Shown: one piece after another, positions 16,002-24,387 of the stretch
Layout: each line of letters opens with the position of its first letter
Position numbering within the stretch: position 1 is the first letter of the stretch
Source: a virus
Reading direction: 5' to 3' (one strand)
DNA: 43,009 bases
IMG/VR virus record: IMGVR_UViG_3300008221_000004
Location: 1-43,009 of that record
Translations under genes and position numbers: made by a program
The notes under the pieces: generated by a model
Told to the model about the DNA's origin: nothing
The model's database searches: none
The model's input: the letters and a program-made list of their open reading frames with translations, nothing else

Positions 16002-16426
16002 GCGAAAGTCCCCCGCATTTGTTGAAGGAAGGGATTATTGCCCTTGAACAGGCTCTGCAGGCTGTTGCCGCTCTGGATGCCAAGCTGGGCCGGGTTCGAG
16101 AGCGGATTGGCCTGCACGCCGCCCATGGGCTGGATACTGGCATTGCCTGCGATGCCCGGCATGGCACCGGGAGATTGGGCCGGAGCGGTTGCGCCGATGG
16201 AGGGGGCTTTCATCATGCCACCGACAGGCTGGGGCGTCTGAGGCTGGGGCGGACCACCCGATTGCAGGCCCGGCGCACCGATGCGGAACTGGTCGCCTTC
16301 CCAGAAATTGCTGGGCGGGGCCATGTTCGGATTGATCTTCTGGCTGTTGGAGCCTGTCGGAAGGGAGGCGCCCCCGCCATACTGGCCACCGAAAAGCTGG
16401 CTTAAATCGAGGTTTCCATAGTTCAT
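15998..16426 (-). CDS. Low-complexity Pro/Gly/Asn-rich virion protein
   Basis: 142 residues rich in Gly, Pro, Gln, Asn and Ser, with predicted disorder throughout, apart from short helical ends (LDLSQLFGG at the N-terminus and SLQSLFKGNNPFLQQM near the C-terminus). No catalytic residues. Located between the hub/tail genes and the ejection proteins, it may be a minor internal or linker protein of the particle. Its stop shares bases with the start of the GNAT-like gene. Family not recognised. Confidence 0.68.
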   Translation of the reverse strand: MNYGNLDLSQLFGGQYGGGASLPTGSNSQKINPNMAPPSNFWEGDQFRIGAPGLQSGGPPQPQTPQPVGGMMKAPSIGATAPAQSPGAMPGIAGNASIQPMGGVQANPLSNPAQLGIQSGNSLQSLFKGNNPFLQQMRGTFA

Positions 16427-16430
16427 CGCT

Positions 16431-16754
16431 CTACCCTATCCATGCGTAACTGAAGATGCGGTCGGTCTGGGAGTTGCTGGCATGGGCCAGCGTGAAGGAC
16501 CCATTGCTGGTGTCGGAGACGTAAGTTGTGGCGAGCGCTGCAGCGGCATTGGCCGTCCTTGCAGTCAGGATCACAGTGGAGTTTTCACTCACCTGCGTAC
16601 TTGCAAGTGTTACCACAGTTTGAACCGTTGAGGCTGTCAATGTGCAGGTGCCGTAATTGTCGGTTCGCCCGTCAATGACGTTGTTGATGGCATTCGCAAT
16701 CCGGCGCGGGTGCGCCTCATACGGGGAAACCTTGTTGGAATAGGAAGCGGTCAA
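16431..16754 (-). CDS. Small beta-rich virion protein
   Basis: 107 residues from TTG 16754, which overlaps the stop of the hub gene as TTGA. A helical N-terminus (ARRIANAINNVIDG-like, about 17-30) is followed by a Thr/Ser/Val strand-rich part resembling a small jelly-roll or Ig-like fold. Likely a minor tail or decoration component because it follows the gp10-like hub gene directly. No specific family is recognised, and the rare start codon is inferred only from the overlap. Confidence 0.65.
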   Translation of the reverse strand: MTASYSNKVSPYEAHPRRIANAINNVIDGRTDNYGTCTLTASTVQTVVTLASTQVSENSTVILTARTANAAAALATTYVSDTSNGSFTLAHASNSQTDRIFSYAWIG

Positions 16755-18205
16755 GCTTCGCCTTCAAGCTGTGCTTCGATGTCAATGCCGGTCGCGTCAT
16801 CCCATGTCGCGCCAGACGCCACAACGCAGCGGAACCGATGGAACCGGCCATTGCTTTCAGCCGAGGCTATGCCGGTTACTTCAATCGGCTCTGCGCTGTC
16901 ATACACGATGGAGTCGCCCATACGCTCACGCGCCGATGTTGCAACCGTCACCTCTGTCGTATCCACAAAAGGCTCTACACCAGACACAAATGTGCGCTTG
17001 CTCGTGTGCACCTCGAAATCACCTGTCACGATCGTGGCTTCCAATGCATCACCGGAGAATGGCCCCAGCTGGTAGGTTGACCCGAATCCGTTGACCTGCA
17101 AATTCCCGCCTGTCAGCGACTGGTCATCCAGGGGCACGTCAAAATTGTCGATATTGGTGGTCAGCGCATCAAGGCCGTCCAGCGTGTAGCCGAGCGCATA
17201 GACCCGCGAAATCCCCTCATTGTCCTGCCGCGCATACGCCCAGCGCTTGGCCGTCCAGTTATACATCAGGATCGTGTCAGGCGTGCCGGTCACCGATTGC
17301 GTGGAGGGATAGGACCAATAGATCAGCTTGGCCTTGGTATCTGCCGCGGCGGTCATGCGGTACTTGTAGGACTCGTTGAAATCGTCGCGGAACCATTCAT
17401 CCACCATGTCGGCGCCGATAGGGGTCAGCGTATCCTGCTGGAGCATGTAGAAACCGTCATTGGACAGGAAGGCCGCGCCCCCGGCAAATTGCGCAATTGA
17501 GCCGGGCTCTGCGCATCCGAGAGAATCCGTGATCGGGTCAATCTGCATGATGAGCGGCGGGCCGACATATTGCATCCGGCGAATCCGGGCCTGCTGGAAA
17601 ATGTAGAGCACGTCCGAGCCTGCAAAGCCCTGCACGATACCGCCATCCGGCAATATCTGCGTATCTGACTGATCGGTTCCGGCCGTCCAGCTTTCCGCAT
17701 CATTGATGCCGGACCATGCAATTTCAAACGCGCTGTTATCGGTATGGCCCAATACCACGAAATCGCGGAATGTGTGGATATGCCGGGCCTGTGGAGGCGA
17801 GCCGCCCAAGGCTGCAAAATTGGTATCAGAGGACATGGTGAACACTTGCGGCGCATCGTTCCAGTTGGTCGCAATGCACAGATCCCCGAACTGCACGAAC
17901 CGCCAGAAAGACGTCAGGCCGGTTGTGTATGCCCCGCCAGACACCCGGCTGACATCCCCCCATGAGCCATCATCCTGCAGCTCGAACAGGTCTTGCTCAG
18001 TGCCGACAAAGACATGCGTTGCGCCCGATGCGTCGCGGAATGAGCCTGCGCCCCCATAAGGACGGCTGCCCAGCGCCTCAGTGCCACTTGTGAGCGCCTT
18101 GAACGGGCCATAGCTGGATTGCTTTGGCGTGACGTTCTGTGCGTCTCTCAAATGCCCATTGAGGATGATGGGCTGGTCAGGAAGCCATGGACCGAACGGC
18201 GTCAT
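16751..18205 (-). CDS. Tail hub / packaged-DNA stabilisation protein (P22 gp10-like)
   Basis: 484 residues. Repeated short beta-strand units, for example FVVLGHTDN, FLSNDGFYML and ILMYNWTAKRWAYA, point to a beta-propeller-like fold as in P22 gp10, which seals the portal channel after packaging and carries the tail. The order coat, adaptor, gp10-like hub is that of P22-type podoviruses. The start ATG 18205 overlaps the adaptor stop as ATGA. The C-terminal ~100 residues are a separate beta-rich domain. Assignment rests on motif style and gene order. Confidence 0.8.
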   Translation of the reverse strand: MTPFGPWLPDQPIILNGHLRDAQNVTPKQSSYGPFKALTSGTEALGSRPYGGAGSFRDASGATHVFVGTEQDLFELQDDGSWGDVSRVSGGAYTTGLTSFWRFVQFGDLCIATNWNDAPQVFTMSSDTNFAALGGSPPQARHIHTFRDFVVLGHTDNSAFEIAWSGINDAESWTAGTDQSDTQILPDGGIVQGFAGSDVLYIFQQARIRRMQYVGPPLIMQIDPITDSLGCAEPGSIAQFAGGAAFLSNDGFYMLQQDTLTPIGADMVDEWFRDDFNESYKYRMTAAADTKAKLIYWSYPSTQSVTGTPDTILMYNWTAKRWAYARQDNEGISRVYALGYTLDGLDALTTNIDNFDVPLDDQSLTGGNLQVNGFGSTYQLGPFSGDALEATIVTGDFEVHTSKRTFVSGVEPFVDTTEVTVATSARERMGDSIVYDSAEPIEVTGIASAESNGRFHRFRCVVASGATWDDATGIDIEAQLEGEA

Positions 18206-18855
18206 ACAGGATTGTCCACTGTGGCAACCATGACCGCGCCGGAATGCTCGTGCTCGCGGGTCTGGCCATTCAGGGCCTCGACCGTGGCGGCAAACATGTT
18301 GTGATAATTGATGGCCCGGTCATGCTGGCGGATATGGTCATAGGCTTCGGCCAGGGCCCCATACAGATAGGCTTGCGGGCCGATGGTGAATATGGAGTTC
18401 GTGTCGCTGTCATCACTGAGCGCGTCCAGTTCCTTGTAATAATCAAGGCTGACTGTCTCGGTCGAGTAGGGCGCAAAGCGGAATGTGCCCGCCTCAATCG
18501 TGTAAAAGCGCGGCGTGCCACCCTGCCCTTCGGTTGTCAGGCTGTACCACTTCTCAGGCGGGATATAGCGCAGGGCCGTTGTTTCTGCATCGTCCACATA
18601 GAGCCGACGCGCCGCCAGATAGCCCGTTGGCGTGCTTGCTGCGCCGTCTGAAGGGGTCAAGGTCGCGCTTTCGAGCATGTCCTGCAATCGCAGGGCCGGA
18701 ATCGTGCGCCGGGCCTCCATGGGGCCATGCCACTCGCCGCGCATCATCTTGAAATGCGCAATAGCGATGAAGTCCACAATCTGGCTGGTCAGGTTCGACC
18801 GGACAAGCCGGGTCGCCACCGCCGTTTTCAGTTCGCCGTAGTTCGTCAGAGCCAT
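18202..18855 (-). CDS. Head-tail adaptor (P22 gp4-type) protein
   Basis: 217 residues from ATG 18855; a TTG five codons upstream is the alternative. Features typical of phage adaptor proteins are visible: helical start (YGELKTAVATRLVRSNLTSQI), an acidic/aromatic FIAIAHFKMMRGEW segment, then strands and a C-terminal helix pair (LYGALAEAYDHIRQHDRAINYHNMF), as in the family that docks under the portal ring. The start lies inside the end of the glycosyltransferase-like gene (10-base overlap), which shows the sugar genes are part of the same late transcript. Confidence 0.78.
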   Translation of the reverse strand: MALTNYGELKTAVATRLVRSNLTSQIVDFIAIAHFKMMRGEWHGPMEARRTIPALRLQDMLESATLTPSDGAASTPTGYLAARRLYVDDAETTALRYIPPEKWYSLTTEGQGGTPRFYTIEAGTFRFAPYSTETVSLDYYKELDALSDDSDTNSIFTIGPQAYLYGALAEAYDHIRQHDRAINYHNMFAATVEALNGQTREHEHSGAVMVATVDNPV

Positions 18856-19466
18856 TCGCGCTGTATCCAATCATGGTCGAGTTCATGCGGCTTCTGCTTG
18901 CCGTGGAAATATACGATCCGGGCATCATCCAGCCCCTCATGCATGACGTGGCCCTTGTAGCTGACCACATGGCCCGGATAGAGATCATCGATCACGCGGC
19001 GCCGTCTCATGCCGCGTATCCAGTCCATATCGTTTTCGCCGTCCCATTCGTCCCACACCCATTGATGCGAGGCAGGCACAAGCGCGACACCATTGCAGAC
19101 TGTTTTCACGTCGAACGGATCGCGCGGAACCGCCAGCCAGTGGTCTTCGAGACAATAGCGCGCCAGATGGTCGATATTGCCCGTGATGATCGTATCCAGC
19201 CCCATCAGGATCATCGGGCGACCCAGCTTGTACGGCTCGATACAATCGCCATAGCTGGGCTCTGGATTGCTCAGCAGGCATTGCGTGATCGGCTCGTCAA
19301 AGTCGCGGACCTTCTCAGTAAAGCAGATGAACTCGAACGGCACCGTGCAATGCCGCTTGCAGCCGCGGTAAAGCTTCTCGACCCAGCTCTCGTCATACAT
19401 GGACGAAAAGTCGTATTCCTTGCCATTGGCGTCCCACAGCAGGGTTGCAATGACCAGATCAGGCAT
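18846..19466 (-). CDS. Glycosyltransferase-like protein (GT8-type fold)
   Basis: 206 residues from ATG 19466; ATG 19472 is an alternative. The N-terminus VIATLLWDANG is the first Rossmann strand and CTVPFEFICFTE the usual second one. The stretch KLGRPMILMGLDTIITGNIDHL contains the metal-binding acidic position of GT-A enzymes (MGLDTIITG, instead of the usual DxD). These features suggest a nucleotide-sugar-dependent transferase related to family 8 enzymes. It follows a TPR-glycosyltransferase and an acetyltransferase in a coupled block between coat and adaptor genes. Substrate unknown: host surface sugars or virion proteins are the two options. Confidence 0.7.
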   Translation of the reverse strand: MPDLVIATLLWDANGKEYDFSSMYDESWVEKLYRGCKRHCTVPFEFICFTEKVRDFDEPITQCLLSNPEPSYGDCIEPYKLGRPMILMGLDTIITGNIDHLARYCLEDHWLAVPRDPFDVKTVCNGVALVPASHQWVWDEWDGENDMDWIRGMRRRRVIDDLYPGHVVSYKGHVMHEGLDDARIVYFHGKQKPHELDHDWIQREWL

Positions 19467-19980
19467 ATGCATCAGCCTGTGCGAACCGCATCCGGGTCTT
19501 GCGGTCCTCATTGTCGATTTCGGTCAGTTCTTCGCCCCAGCCTTTCCAGAGCGTCCATGCAGGCACATTGCGCGTCACGACAGAGCCCGCCGCAATCATG
19601 GCGCCCTCCCCGATATGCACTCCATTCAGGATAACCGCATTGGCACCGATGGAGGCCTTGTCCTCGACAATGACGGCAGGTCGCCCCTCATACTTGCGCA
19701 CATCAAAACCGCTTTCATGCGCGCGGGGCCAAGCGTCATTGCAGAACGTGACATTGGGCGCAATGAAGCAATCCCGGCCAACCTTGAACCCCGGCCCCAT
19801 GGCGAGGTTATGCCCGATCTTGGTGCCGTCTCCGATTTCAGAACCATCAACACAGGCGCCAGATGCGATATTGCAATTCCGTCCGATCTTCGCGCCCCGG
19901 ATTACGCTGGCAAACTGCCAGATATTCGTATTCTCTCCGATGGTGCAGTCATCATGCACTTCTGCTTTTGGGTGGATCAT
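19459..19980 (-). CDS. Left-handed beta-helix acetyltransferase (hexapeptide repeats)
   Basis: 173 residues from ATG 19980, which overlaps the previous stop as ATGA. At least eight hexapeptide turns are visible ([LIV]-G-x-x-x-x pattern): VHDDCTIGENTNIWQFASVI, AKIGRNCNIASGACV, SEIGDGTKIG and IGANAVILNGVHIGEGAMIAAGSVV. The histidine in GHNLAMGP or the downstream NDAWPR loop may be catalytic, as in WbpD/WlbB-type enzymes that acetylate amino-sugar nucleotides in lipopolysaccharide synthesis. It lies between two glycosyltransferase-like genes, so the three probably act on the same glycan. Donor and acceptor are not readable from sequence. Confidence 0.85.
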   Translation of the reverse strand: MIHPKAEVHDDCTIGENTNIWQFASVIRGAKIGRNCNIASGACVDGSEIGDGTKIGHNLAMGPGFKVGRDCFIAPNVTFCNDAWPRAHESGFDVRKYEGRPAVIVEDKASIGANAVILNGVHIGEGAMIAAGSVVTRNVPAWTLWKGWGEELTEIDNEDRKTRMRFAQADAYA

Positions 19981-21347
19981 GGCATCAGCCCCCATTCCAT
20001 GCGCAAGTCTCGCGCGCACTTTGCGATTGATGGCAACCAGGTTGCCTGCTCTTTCTTCCGATAAGTGGTTACGTCATCCCAGACCCATGCATCGCCTGCC
20101 GCTTCGGCAAATCTCCATGGTGGGTTATGGCTCACAAGGGCCTTCAAGGGGGTTCCGACCGCACCGGCCAGATCGCACACCGTCTGAGGCACGGACACGA
20201 CAACATCCAGAGCCGCCACGAGCGCGCAGGTCACATCCAGATCAACGCCCTTTTGCGTTGCCCATGGGATCGTGTGCACGCCTTCCGGAACCGGCCCATC
20301 AGAGTATTCCAGCGAAATGACCACGGCATCAGGAATTGCGGTAATCGGCGTCAGCAGGTCCGGATCAATCGAGCGCTCTGCCCGGTCCCAACCTGCCTTG
20401 CCGCCCGTCCATGACAGGCCGATCTTCTTGCCCGGCCCCAATGCGTCCAGATAGTTCTTGAACATGTCGACCAGCGCCGGGTCAGGTTCCAGCCAAGGCG
20501 CGGCTTTCACGCTTGAATCTATCACTTCCCCGAATGCCGCCATCGCAATCAATGACGCGTCAGGCTTTTCCTCGACCGGCCATGCAAGCGCCTCGTCGCA
20601 TCGCGTGCCATATACGGTCGCATCCGGGAAAGAGCGCTGGAACAGCTTCTCAAGCCGTTTGTCGCAATCAATGATGAACTCGCAGGAAGGGCTTTGCGCG
20701 ATATGGGCAGCATAGGAGACCGAGGCCAGCACCTCATCCCCAACACCCTGCTCTCCATAGAGCACGACCGTTTGCCCGTTATCGGTTCCATCCCAACGCG
20801 GGGTTTCCTTGTCGATATGGTAGTTCCGGATCTTCCGCTGGGCATTGCCTTCAGAATATACATAGGCTTCAAATGCGGCGCGCCAGTCCGTCGTATGCAA
20901 CAGGTCCAGCGCCAGATTGTACGGAATGTCGTGATCGTCCGGGCGCTCGCCCCGAAGGCGGGTATTGATCGCAATGGCTTTCTCGCGCTCGCCCACCCGG
21001 CCAAGGCAGGCCGCAAGGTTCTTGTTCGCCTCGACATGCGTTGGGTCGAGTTCCAGGGCCTGCATGAACGCATTGACGGCCTCCTTTGGGTGATACTCCC
21101 GCAAGGCGCAGCCGAGATTGTTCCAGATGGACGGCTCGTCCTTGTTGGACATCAAGGCCATATTGTACGCCATGGCCGCCAGTCCGGGCTGTTTCATGCG
21201 CAGGAAGCTTGTCCCGGCCAGATAGGCTGCATGGCCATTCATCGGTTCGTGGACAAGGATTGTGGACGCAATGTCCAGCGCTTCGGCATCCCCTTCCGGC
21301 GTATGCATCTGCAAGGCGCGGCGGCATGTTTCCAGTGCATCAAGCAA
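19977..21347 (-). CDS. TPR-domain glycosyltransferase (GT-B / heptosyltransferase-like)
   Basis: 456 residues from TTG 21347, supported by GGAGATT nine bases upstream. Residues ~15-170 form TPR repeats (AAYLAGTSFLR, SIWNNLGCALRE, VEANKNLAACLGRVG). Residues ~180-456 resemble a heptosyltransferase-type GT-B domain: YGEQGVGDEVLAS (nucleotide-sugar entry loop), KKIGLSWTGGKAGW, and a C-terminal DVVVSVPQTVCDLAGAVGTPL segment that corresponds to the sugar-phosphate binding part. TPR plus GT-B proteins glycosylate proteins in some bacteria, as O-GlcNAc-transferase-like enzymes do. It starts the sugar block, inside the head operon. Confidence 0.8.
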   Translation of the reverse strand: MLDALETCRRALQMHTPEGDAEALDIASTILVHEPMNGHAAYLAGTSFLRMKQPGLAAMAYNMALMSNKDEPSIWNNLGCALREYHPKEAVNAFMQALELDPTHVEANKNLAACLGRVGEREKAIAINTRLRGERPDDHDIPYNLALDLLHTTDWRAAFEAYVYSEGNAQRKIRNYHIDKETPRWDGTDNGQTVVLYGEQGVGDEVLASVSYAAHIAQSPSCEFIIDCDKRLEKLFQRSFPDATVYGTRCDEALAWPVEEKPDASLIAMAAFGEVIDSSVKAAPWLEPDPALVDMFKNYLDALGPGKKIGLSWTGGKAGWDRAERSIDPDLLTPITAIPDAVVISLEYSDGPVPEGVHTIPWATQKGVDLDVTCALVAALDVVVSVPQTVCDLAGAVGTPLKALVSHNPPWRFAEAAGDAWVWDDVTTYRKKEQATWLPSIAKCARDLRMEWGLMP

Positions 21348-21666
21348 GGCGGAAATCTCCCACTTTCAGATATGGATATTCGCGCTCGATCAGCTTGATG
21401 ATGAAATCATTGTCCGTGTCATTCAGCACAACATCGGCGCCGTATTTGATGATCCAGTCTTCAAGGATGATATTGGGAACGCGGGCATAGTGCCACATCG
21501 TCCCGTCTTCGCCCTTGTAATGCTGCGGCCCAAGGGACCGGAGGAACTTGTTGTAATCAAGGATCGGCTCGCAATCCTGTATCCGGCGCACGATTGTGCT
21601 GCCATCATCGCTGTCAATGGCGAGGTGGTGGCGAATGCCGCCCGGAGACCAGTCAACCTGATTCAT
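21340..21666 (-). CDS. Small late protein after the coat gene, unknown
   Basis: 108 residues, coupled to the previous gene by ATGA and to the TPR-glycosyltransferase gene by an 8-base overlap. Mixed alpha/beta, with conserved-looking aromatic and acidic residues (DWSPGGIRHHLAID, GTMWHYARVPNIILEDWIIKYG). No known motif. Small proteins in this place can be decoration or assembly factors. Its coupling to the sugar gene makes it a possible acceptor or partner of that block, but this is only inference. Confidence 0.68.
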   Translation of the reverse strand: MNQVDWSPGGIRHHLAIDSDDGSTIVRRIQDCEPILDYNKFLRSLGPQHYKGEDGTMWHYARVPNIILEDWIIKYGADVVLNDTDNDFIIKLIEREYPYLKVGDFRLA

Positions 21667-22031
21667 ACGATGGCCACCAGGTCACGTGCTTCCATCGCCT
21701 CAGCCACGCCGGGCGTCACGATGGTGATCCGGTCCTTCTTGTTGAACTTCAGGCTCGCCACTTCATGGCGCCCGATATCGCGCGGGTTTACATGCAATCC
21801 GTTGACCATGACGATCACATCCACACCCTTTGTGGACTTCTTTGGCGCAGCAACAACTTCCGGCTCTGCCTCAGCGGCTGCCTCGGCCAGTTCGCGCTCG
21901 GATGGCTCATCGACCAGCTCGAACTCGACGCCCGCATCAATCAGCACTTCCTGCAATTTGCCAACGCCCCAGCGGCCATCGATCTCGATGCCGTTATCCG
22001 TCGCCAGCTTTCTCAATTCTGCTAGACCCAT
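21663..22031 (-). CDS. Small late protein with SAP/Rho-N-like N-terminus
   Basis: 122 residues. The N-terminal 35 residues (GLAELRKLATDNGIEIDGRWGVGKLQEVLIDAG) have the helix-turn-helix outline of SAP or Rho-N domains, which bind nucleic acid in other proteins. An acidic linker (45-65) and a beta-rich C-terminal half (VDVIVMVNGLHVNPRD) follow. It is encoded right after the coat gene and a stable hairpin. It may be a head-to-tail or decoration protein. Start ATG 22031 has AAAGG at a good distance. Confidence 0.68.
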   Translation of the reverse strand: MGLAELRKLATDNGIEIDGRWGVGKLQEVLIDAGVEFELVDEPSERELAEAAAEAEPEVVAAPKKSTKGVDVIVMVNGLHVNPRDIGRHEVASLKFNKKDRITIVTPGVAEAMEARDLVAIV

Positions 22032-22053
22032 GTCCTTGCCTTTCGTGAGAGAT

Positions 22054-22079
22054 GACCGGGGCAGTCTCCCGCCCCGGTC
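22054..22079. terminator. Perfect 9-bp hairpin after the coat gene
   Basis: Stem GACCGGGGC / GCCCCGGTC with an 8-base loop, a few bases after the coat stop and before the start of the next gene. It is strong and symmetrical but has no following T-run on either strand. It is more likely an mRNA-processing, stability or partial attenuation element than a full terminator. Such a hairpin could set the high ratio of coat to downstream gene expression. Confidence 0.6.
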
Positions 22080-22085
22080 TGTTGG

Positions 22086-23072
22086 TTAGCTTGTGGTCAG
22101 GTCGGCCACGACACCGGAACCGGCTTCGTTCTTCGAAATCAGCGTCAGTTCAGCCAGCAGCTGGCGCTTGTCGGCATCGCCGGTCTTGGCCAGAGTGTTG
22201 ATCTTGAACGGACGCATATAGCGAAGCTCCCAATGGTTCGGGTTCACGATCATCGCAGAACGACCGCGCGAGAAGTGATCCGGCACAATCTTGTGACGCC
22301 CGAAGTCCGACACGTAGAAGTCAGCCGCACCAAGGATGTTGATGCTCTTGGATGACTTCGCGTTGCCGTGGTCCTGATACTGCGTCGCGATGCCGGAGAA
22401 GCCCGATGCCGTCTGCTTGTTGAACGAGCCCACAATGACAAGCGGGGCAGAATCGCCCGTTTCGTCCCAGATGGACTTGATGGACGCCTTCAGCATGGCT
22501 TCTGTGAACGTGCGAATGTTCGTTGAACTCGCATCGCCCGCCGCAGAGACAAGCTGGGTCGAGGTCACGAACCCGCCATCGGTGCCACCTGTGCCACGAT
22601 TGGCGTTCGTCGTGATCCATGCCTCGAAGCCCGCAAGCGTTCTGGCAGTTGCACGAGACCCGTCATCCGAAGCCCGGTTTTGCGTGATGGCAAACTCGAT
22701 ATCGCGCTTGATTTCCTTGGTGCGCTTATCGACCTGGTAAAGCAGCTCATTGCGACGACCAGCCGTGGAGAGCGCTTGCGCCGTACCCGAAACGACCACC
22801 GACTTGGTGAAGATCTGGGTATGGTTGGCAAGGCGAACCGTGGCGGCTGCCGTGACATAGCTGGCGTCATCGCCTTCCAGAGCGGAGTTTTCAGCCGCAT
22901 CTGCAAGGTCATCGATCTGCCACTCGACTTTCGTATTTGTGGCAGAAGGTCCCCGACCGATGGCCGTCATGAACGGCGTATCCATCGGGGCAAGGTTGTA
23001 AATCTTGTTGGTAAGCTGTTCGCGCTCACCCTTCTGTTCAAACCTTGTGGTGGTTGCTGAATCAACAGCCAT
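22086..23072 (-). CDS. Major capsid (coat) protein, DUF5309 type
   Basis: 328 residues with AAGGAA before ATG 23072. The pattern (YNLAPMDTPFMTAIGRG, VEWQIDDLAD, ALEGDDASY, FTKSVVVSGTAQALSTAGR, ELLYQVDKRTKEIKRDIEFAITQN) is that of DUF5309 phage coat proteins, which adopt the HK97 capsid fold. The C-terminal part (VPDHFSRGRSAMIVNPNHWELRYMRPF...) also fits. About 415 copies would be expected in a T=7 head if the head resembles P22 (inference). It follows the scaffold gene by 11 bases, and no pro-head protease gene is visible. Confidence 0.92.
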   Translation of the reverse strand: MAVDSATTTRFEQKGEREQLTNKIYNLAPMDTPFMTAIGRGPSATNTKVEWQIDDLADAAENSALEGDDASYVTAAATVRLANHTQIFTKSVVVSGTAQALSTAGRRNELLYQVDKRTKEIKRDIEFAITQNRASDDGSRATARTLAGFEAWITTNANRGTGGTDGGFVTSTQLVSAAGDASSTNIRTFTEAMLKASIKSIWDETGDSAPLVIVGSFNKQTASGFSGIATQYQDHGNAKSSKSINILGAADFYVSDFGRHKIVPDHFSRGRSAMIVNPNHWELRYMRPFKINTLAKTGDADKRQLLAELTLISKNEAGSGVVADLTTS

Positions 23073-23083
23073 ATGGGCATTCC

Positions 23084-24100
23084 TTAATCAACGAACTCAC
23101 CCCAGACGCCTTCCACATCCGTTACCTTGCCAGTCTTGGCCAGAGTGGCATTCGCCGTCTGGCGGCGCTTGCTGTCTGCGGTTCCGGTGGATTTGCGTTT
23201 GGAGCCCGCCTTCACCAGACGCGGAGCAGATTTCTCCTTCGGCTGGATCGGTTTTGATTGGGCTTTCCGGTATGCCAGGGCATCCTGCGCCATGCGTATG
23301 AAGCTGTTGTGGTAGATACCGCCAACTTCCTCACGCGACAGGCCGTATGTCGAGGCTATCCCTTCCCGCAGGTCATTCAGCCGCTTGGTGGCGGCCTTCT
23401 GATCGAGTTTTGCCCATGTCGCATCAGACTGCGTAAGTGCGGTCCAATGCTTGTTCATGTCCATTTCGCGCTGTGCAGCTGTCTGCTTTTCTCGCGCTTC
23501 CGCCAGACCCCGCAACCGCTCCTTGGCGGCGTTTACATGCTCCCCGACCTGCGCAACCAGCTGCTTCTGCTGCCGGTAATGATCGGGGTTATAGTGCGGG
23601 CTGGCCGGATTGAGGTATTCCTCGGAAGGCTCCTCAAGGCTTGGGACAAGCTCATTGATGAGGGCATAGGCTTGCGCAGCTTCATTGATCGTCGTGTCCA
23701 GTGACTGGATACGCTCGCTGACTTGCTGCTGGGCCTGCTCGATGACCTGGGTACGTATCTGGGAGACGTCCGGGCCGAGTTCTTTCAATTCCTGATATGC
23801 CTTCAGCGCTTCGCTGATCGGCACGCGATTTGGTTCACCGTCCTCACCATCGAACTCGATATAATCGCCGTCTTCCTCGTCGCCCTCTTCTGTCTGGGCC
23901 TCGACTTCGGTTTCTGCGGCTTCATCCTGTTCGTCTGTGACTTCGGTAGTTTCGTCGGCCTCTGCGCCATCTTGCGCCTGCACTGCCGGTGCTTCATCTT
24001 CAAATCCTTCAATGGCGCCCGCCTCGATGAATGCATCGAGAAGAGAGCCACCACCGTCAGATTCGGGAAGACCAAGCGGATTGTCCTGTTGCTCGCTCAT
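23084..24100 (-). CDS. Capsid scaffolding protein
   Basis: 338 residues. A strongly acidic N-terminus (glutamate/aspartate runs, residues ~30-95), long helical middle (about 95-220) and basic C-terminal end (KEKSAPRLVKAGSKRKSTG) are the hallmark of podovirus scaffolding proteins, whose basic C-terminal helix binds coat protein. It lies between portal and coat genes as in P22. The start ATG 24100 overlaps the preceding stop as ATGA. Not homologous enough to a named scaffold for a symbol. Confidence 0.85.
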   Translation of the reverse strand: MSEQQDNPLGLPESDGGGSLLDAFIEAGAIEGFEDEAPAVQAQDGAEADETTEVTDEQDEAAETEVEAQTEEGDEEDGDYIEFDGEDGEPNRVPISEALKAYQELKELGPDVSQIRTQVIEQAQQQVSERIQSLDTTINEAAQAYALINELVPSLEEPSEEYLNPASPHYNPDHYRQQKQLVAQVGEHVNAAKERLRGLAEAREKQTAAQREMDMNKHWTALTQSDATWAKLDQKAATKRLNDLREGIASTYGLSREEVGGIYHNSFIRMAQDALAYRKAQSKPIQPKEKSAPRLVKAGSKRKSTGTADSKRRQTANATLAKTGKVTDVEGVWGEFVD

Positions 24101-24387
24101 TGGGAGATATCCTTCAGGAGTTCCAGTTCACTCTCCACCATGCGCCGTAGATCGCGCTTGTCGTGCAGAAAGTCCTTAAGTTTGCGGCATTGCTGGGCCA
24201 CAACCGTCAGCTTCAGCCGACGCTCATCATCCAACATGTCGCAATCCAGCAAGGCATCGACTGCCTGCTTCTCGACGGCATCGAAATATTCCACGATCGC
24301 GCTATTCTGCAGCGCCTGTTCCGCAGCTTCGATGCTCGCCAATTCCCGCCCCAGCTCTAGCTGGCGCTTTTCGTCTTGTTCGTTCAA
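24097..24387 (-). CDS. Small coiled-coil protein between portal and scaffold
   Basis: 96 residues from TTG 24387, which overlaps the portal stop as TTGA. The protein is fully helical and highly charged with heptad repeats, predicted as a short coiled coil. No catalytic or membrane features. The position suggests a role in head assembly, such as portal incorporation. The rare start codon is supported by overlap only; an ATG at residue 83 would leave almost nothing. Confidence 0.65.
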   Translation of the reverse strand: MNEQDEKRQLELGRELASIEAAEQALQNSAIVEYFDAVEKQAVDALLDCDMLDDERRLKLTVVAQQCRKLKDFLHDKRDLRRMVESELELLKDISQ

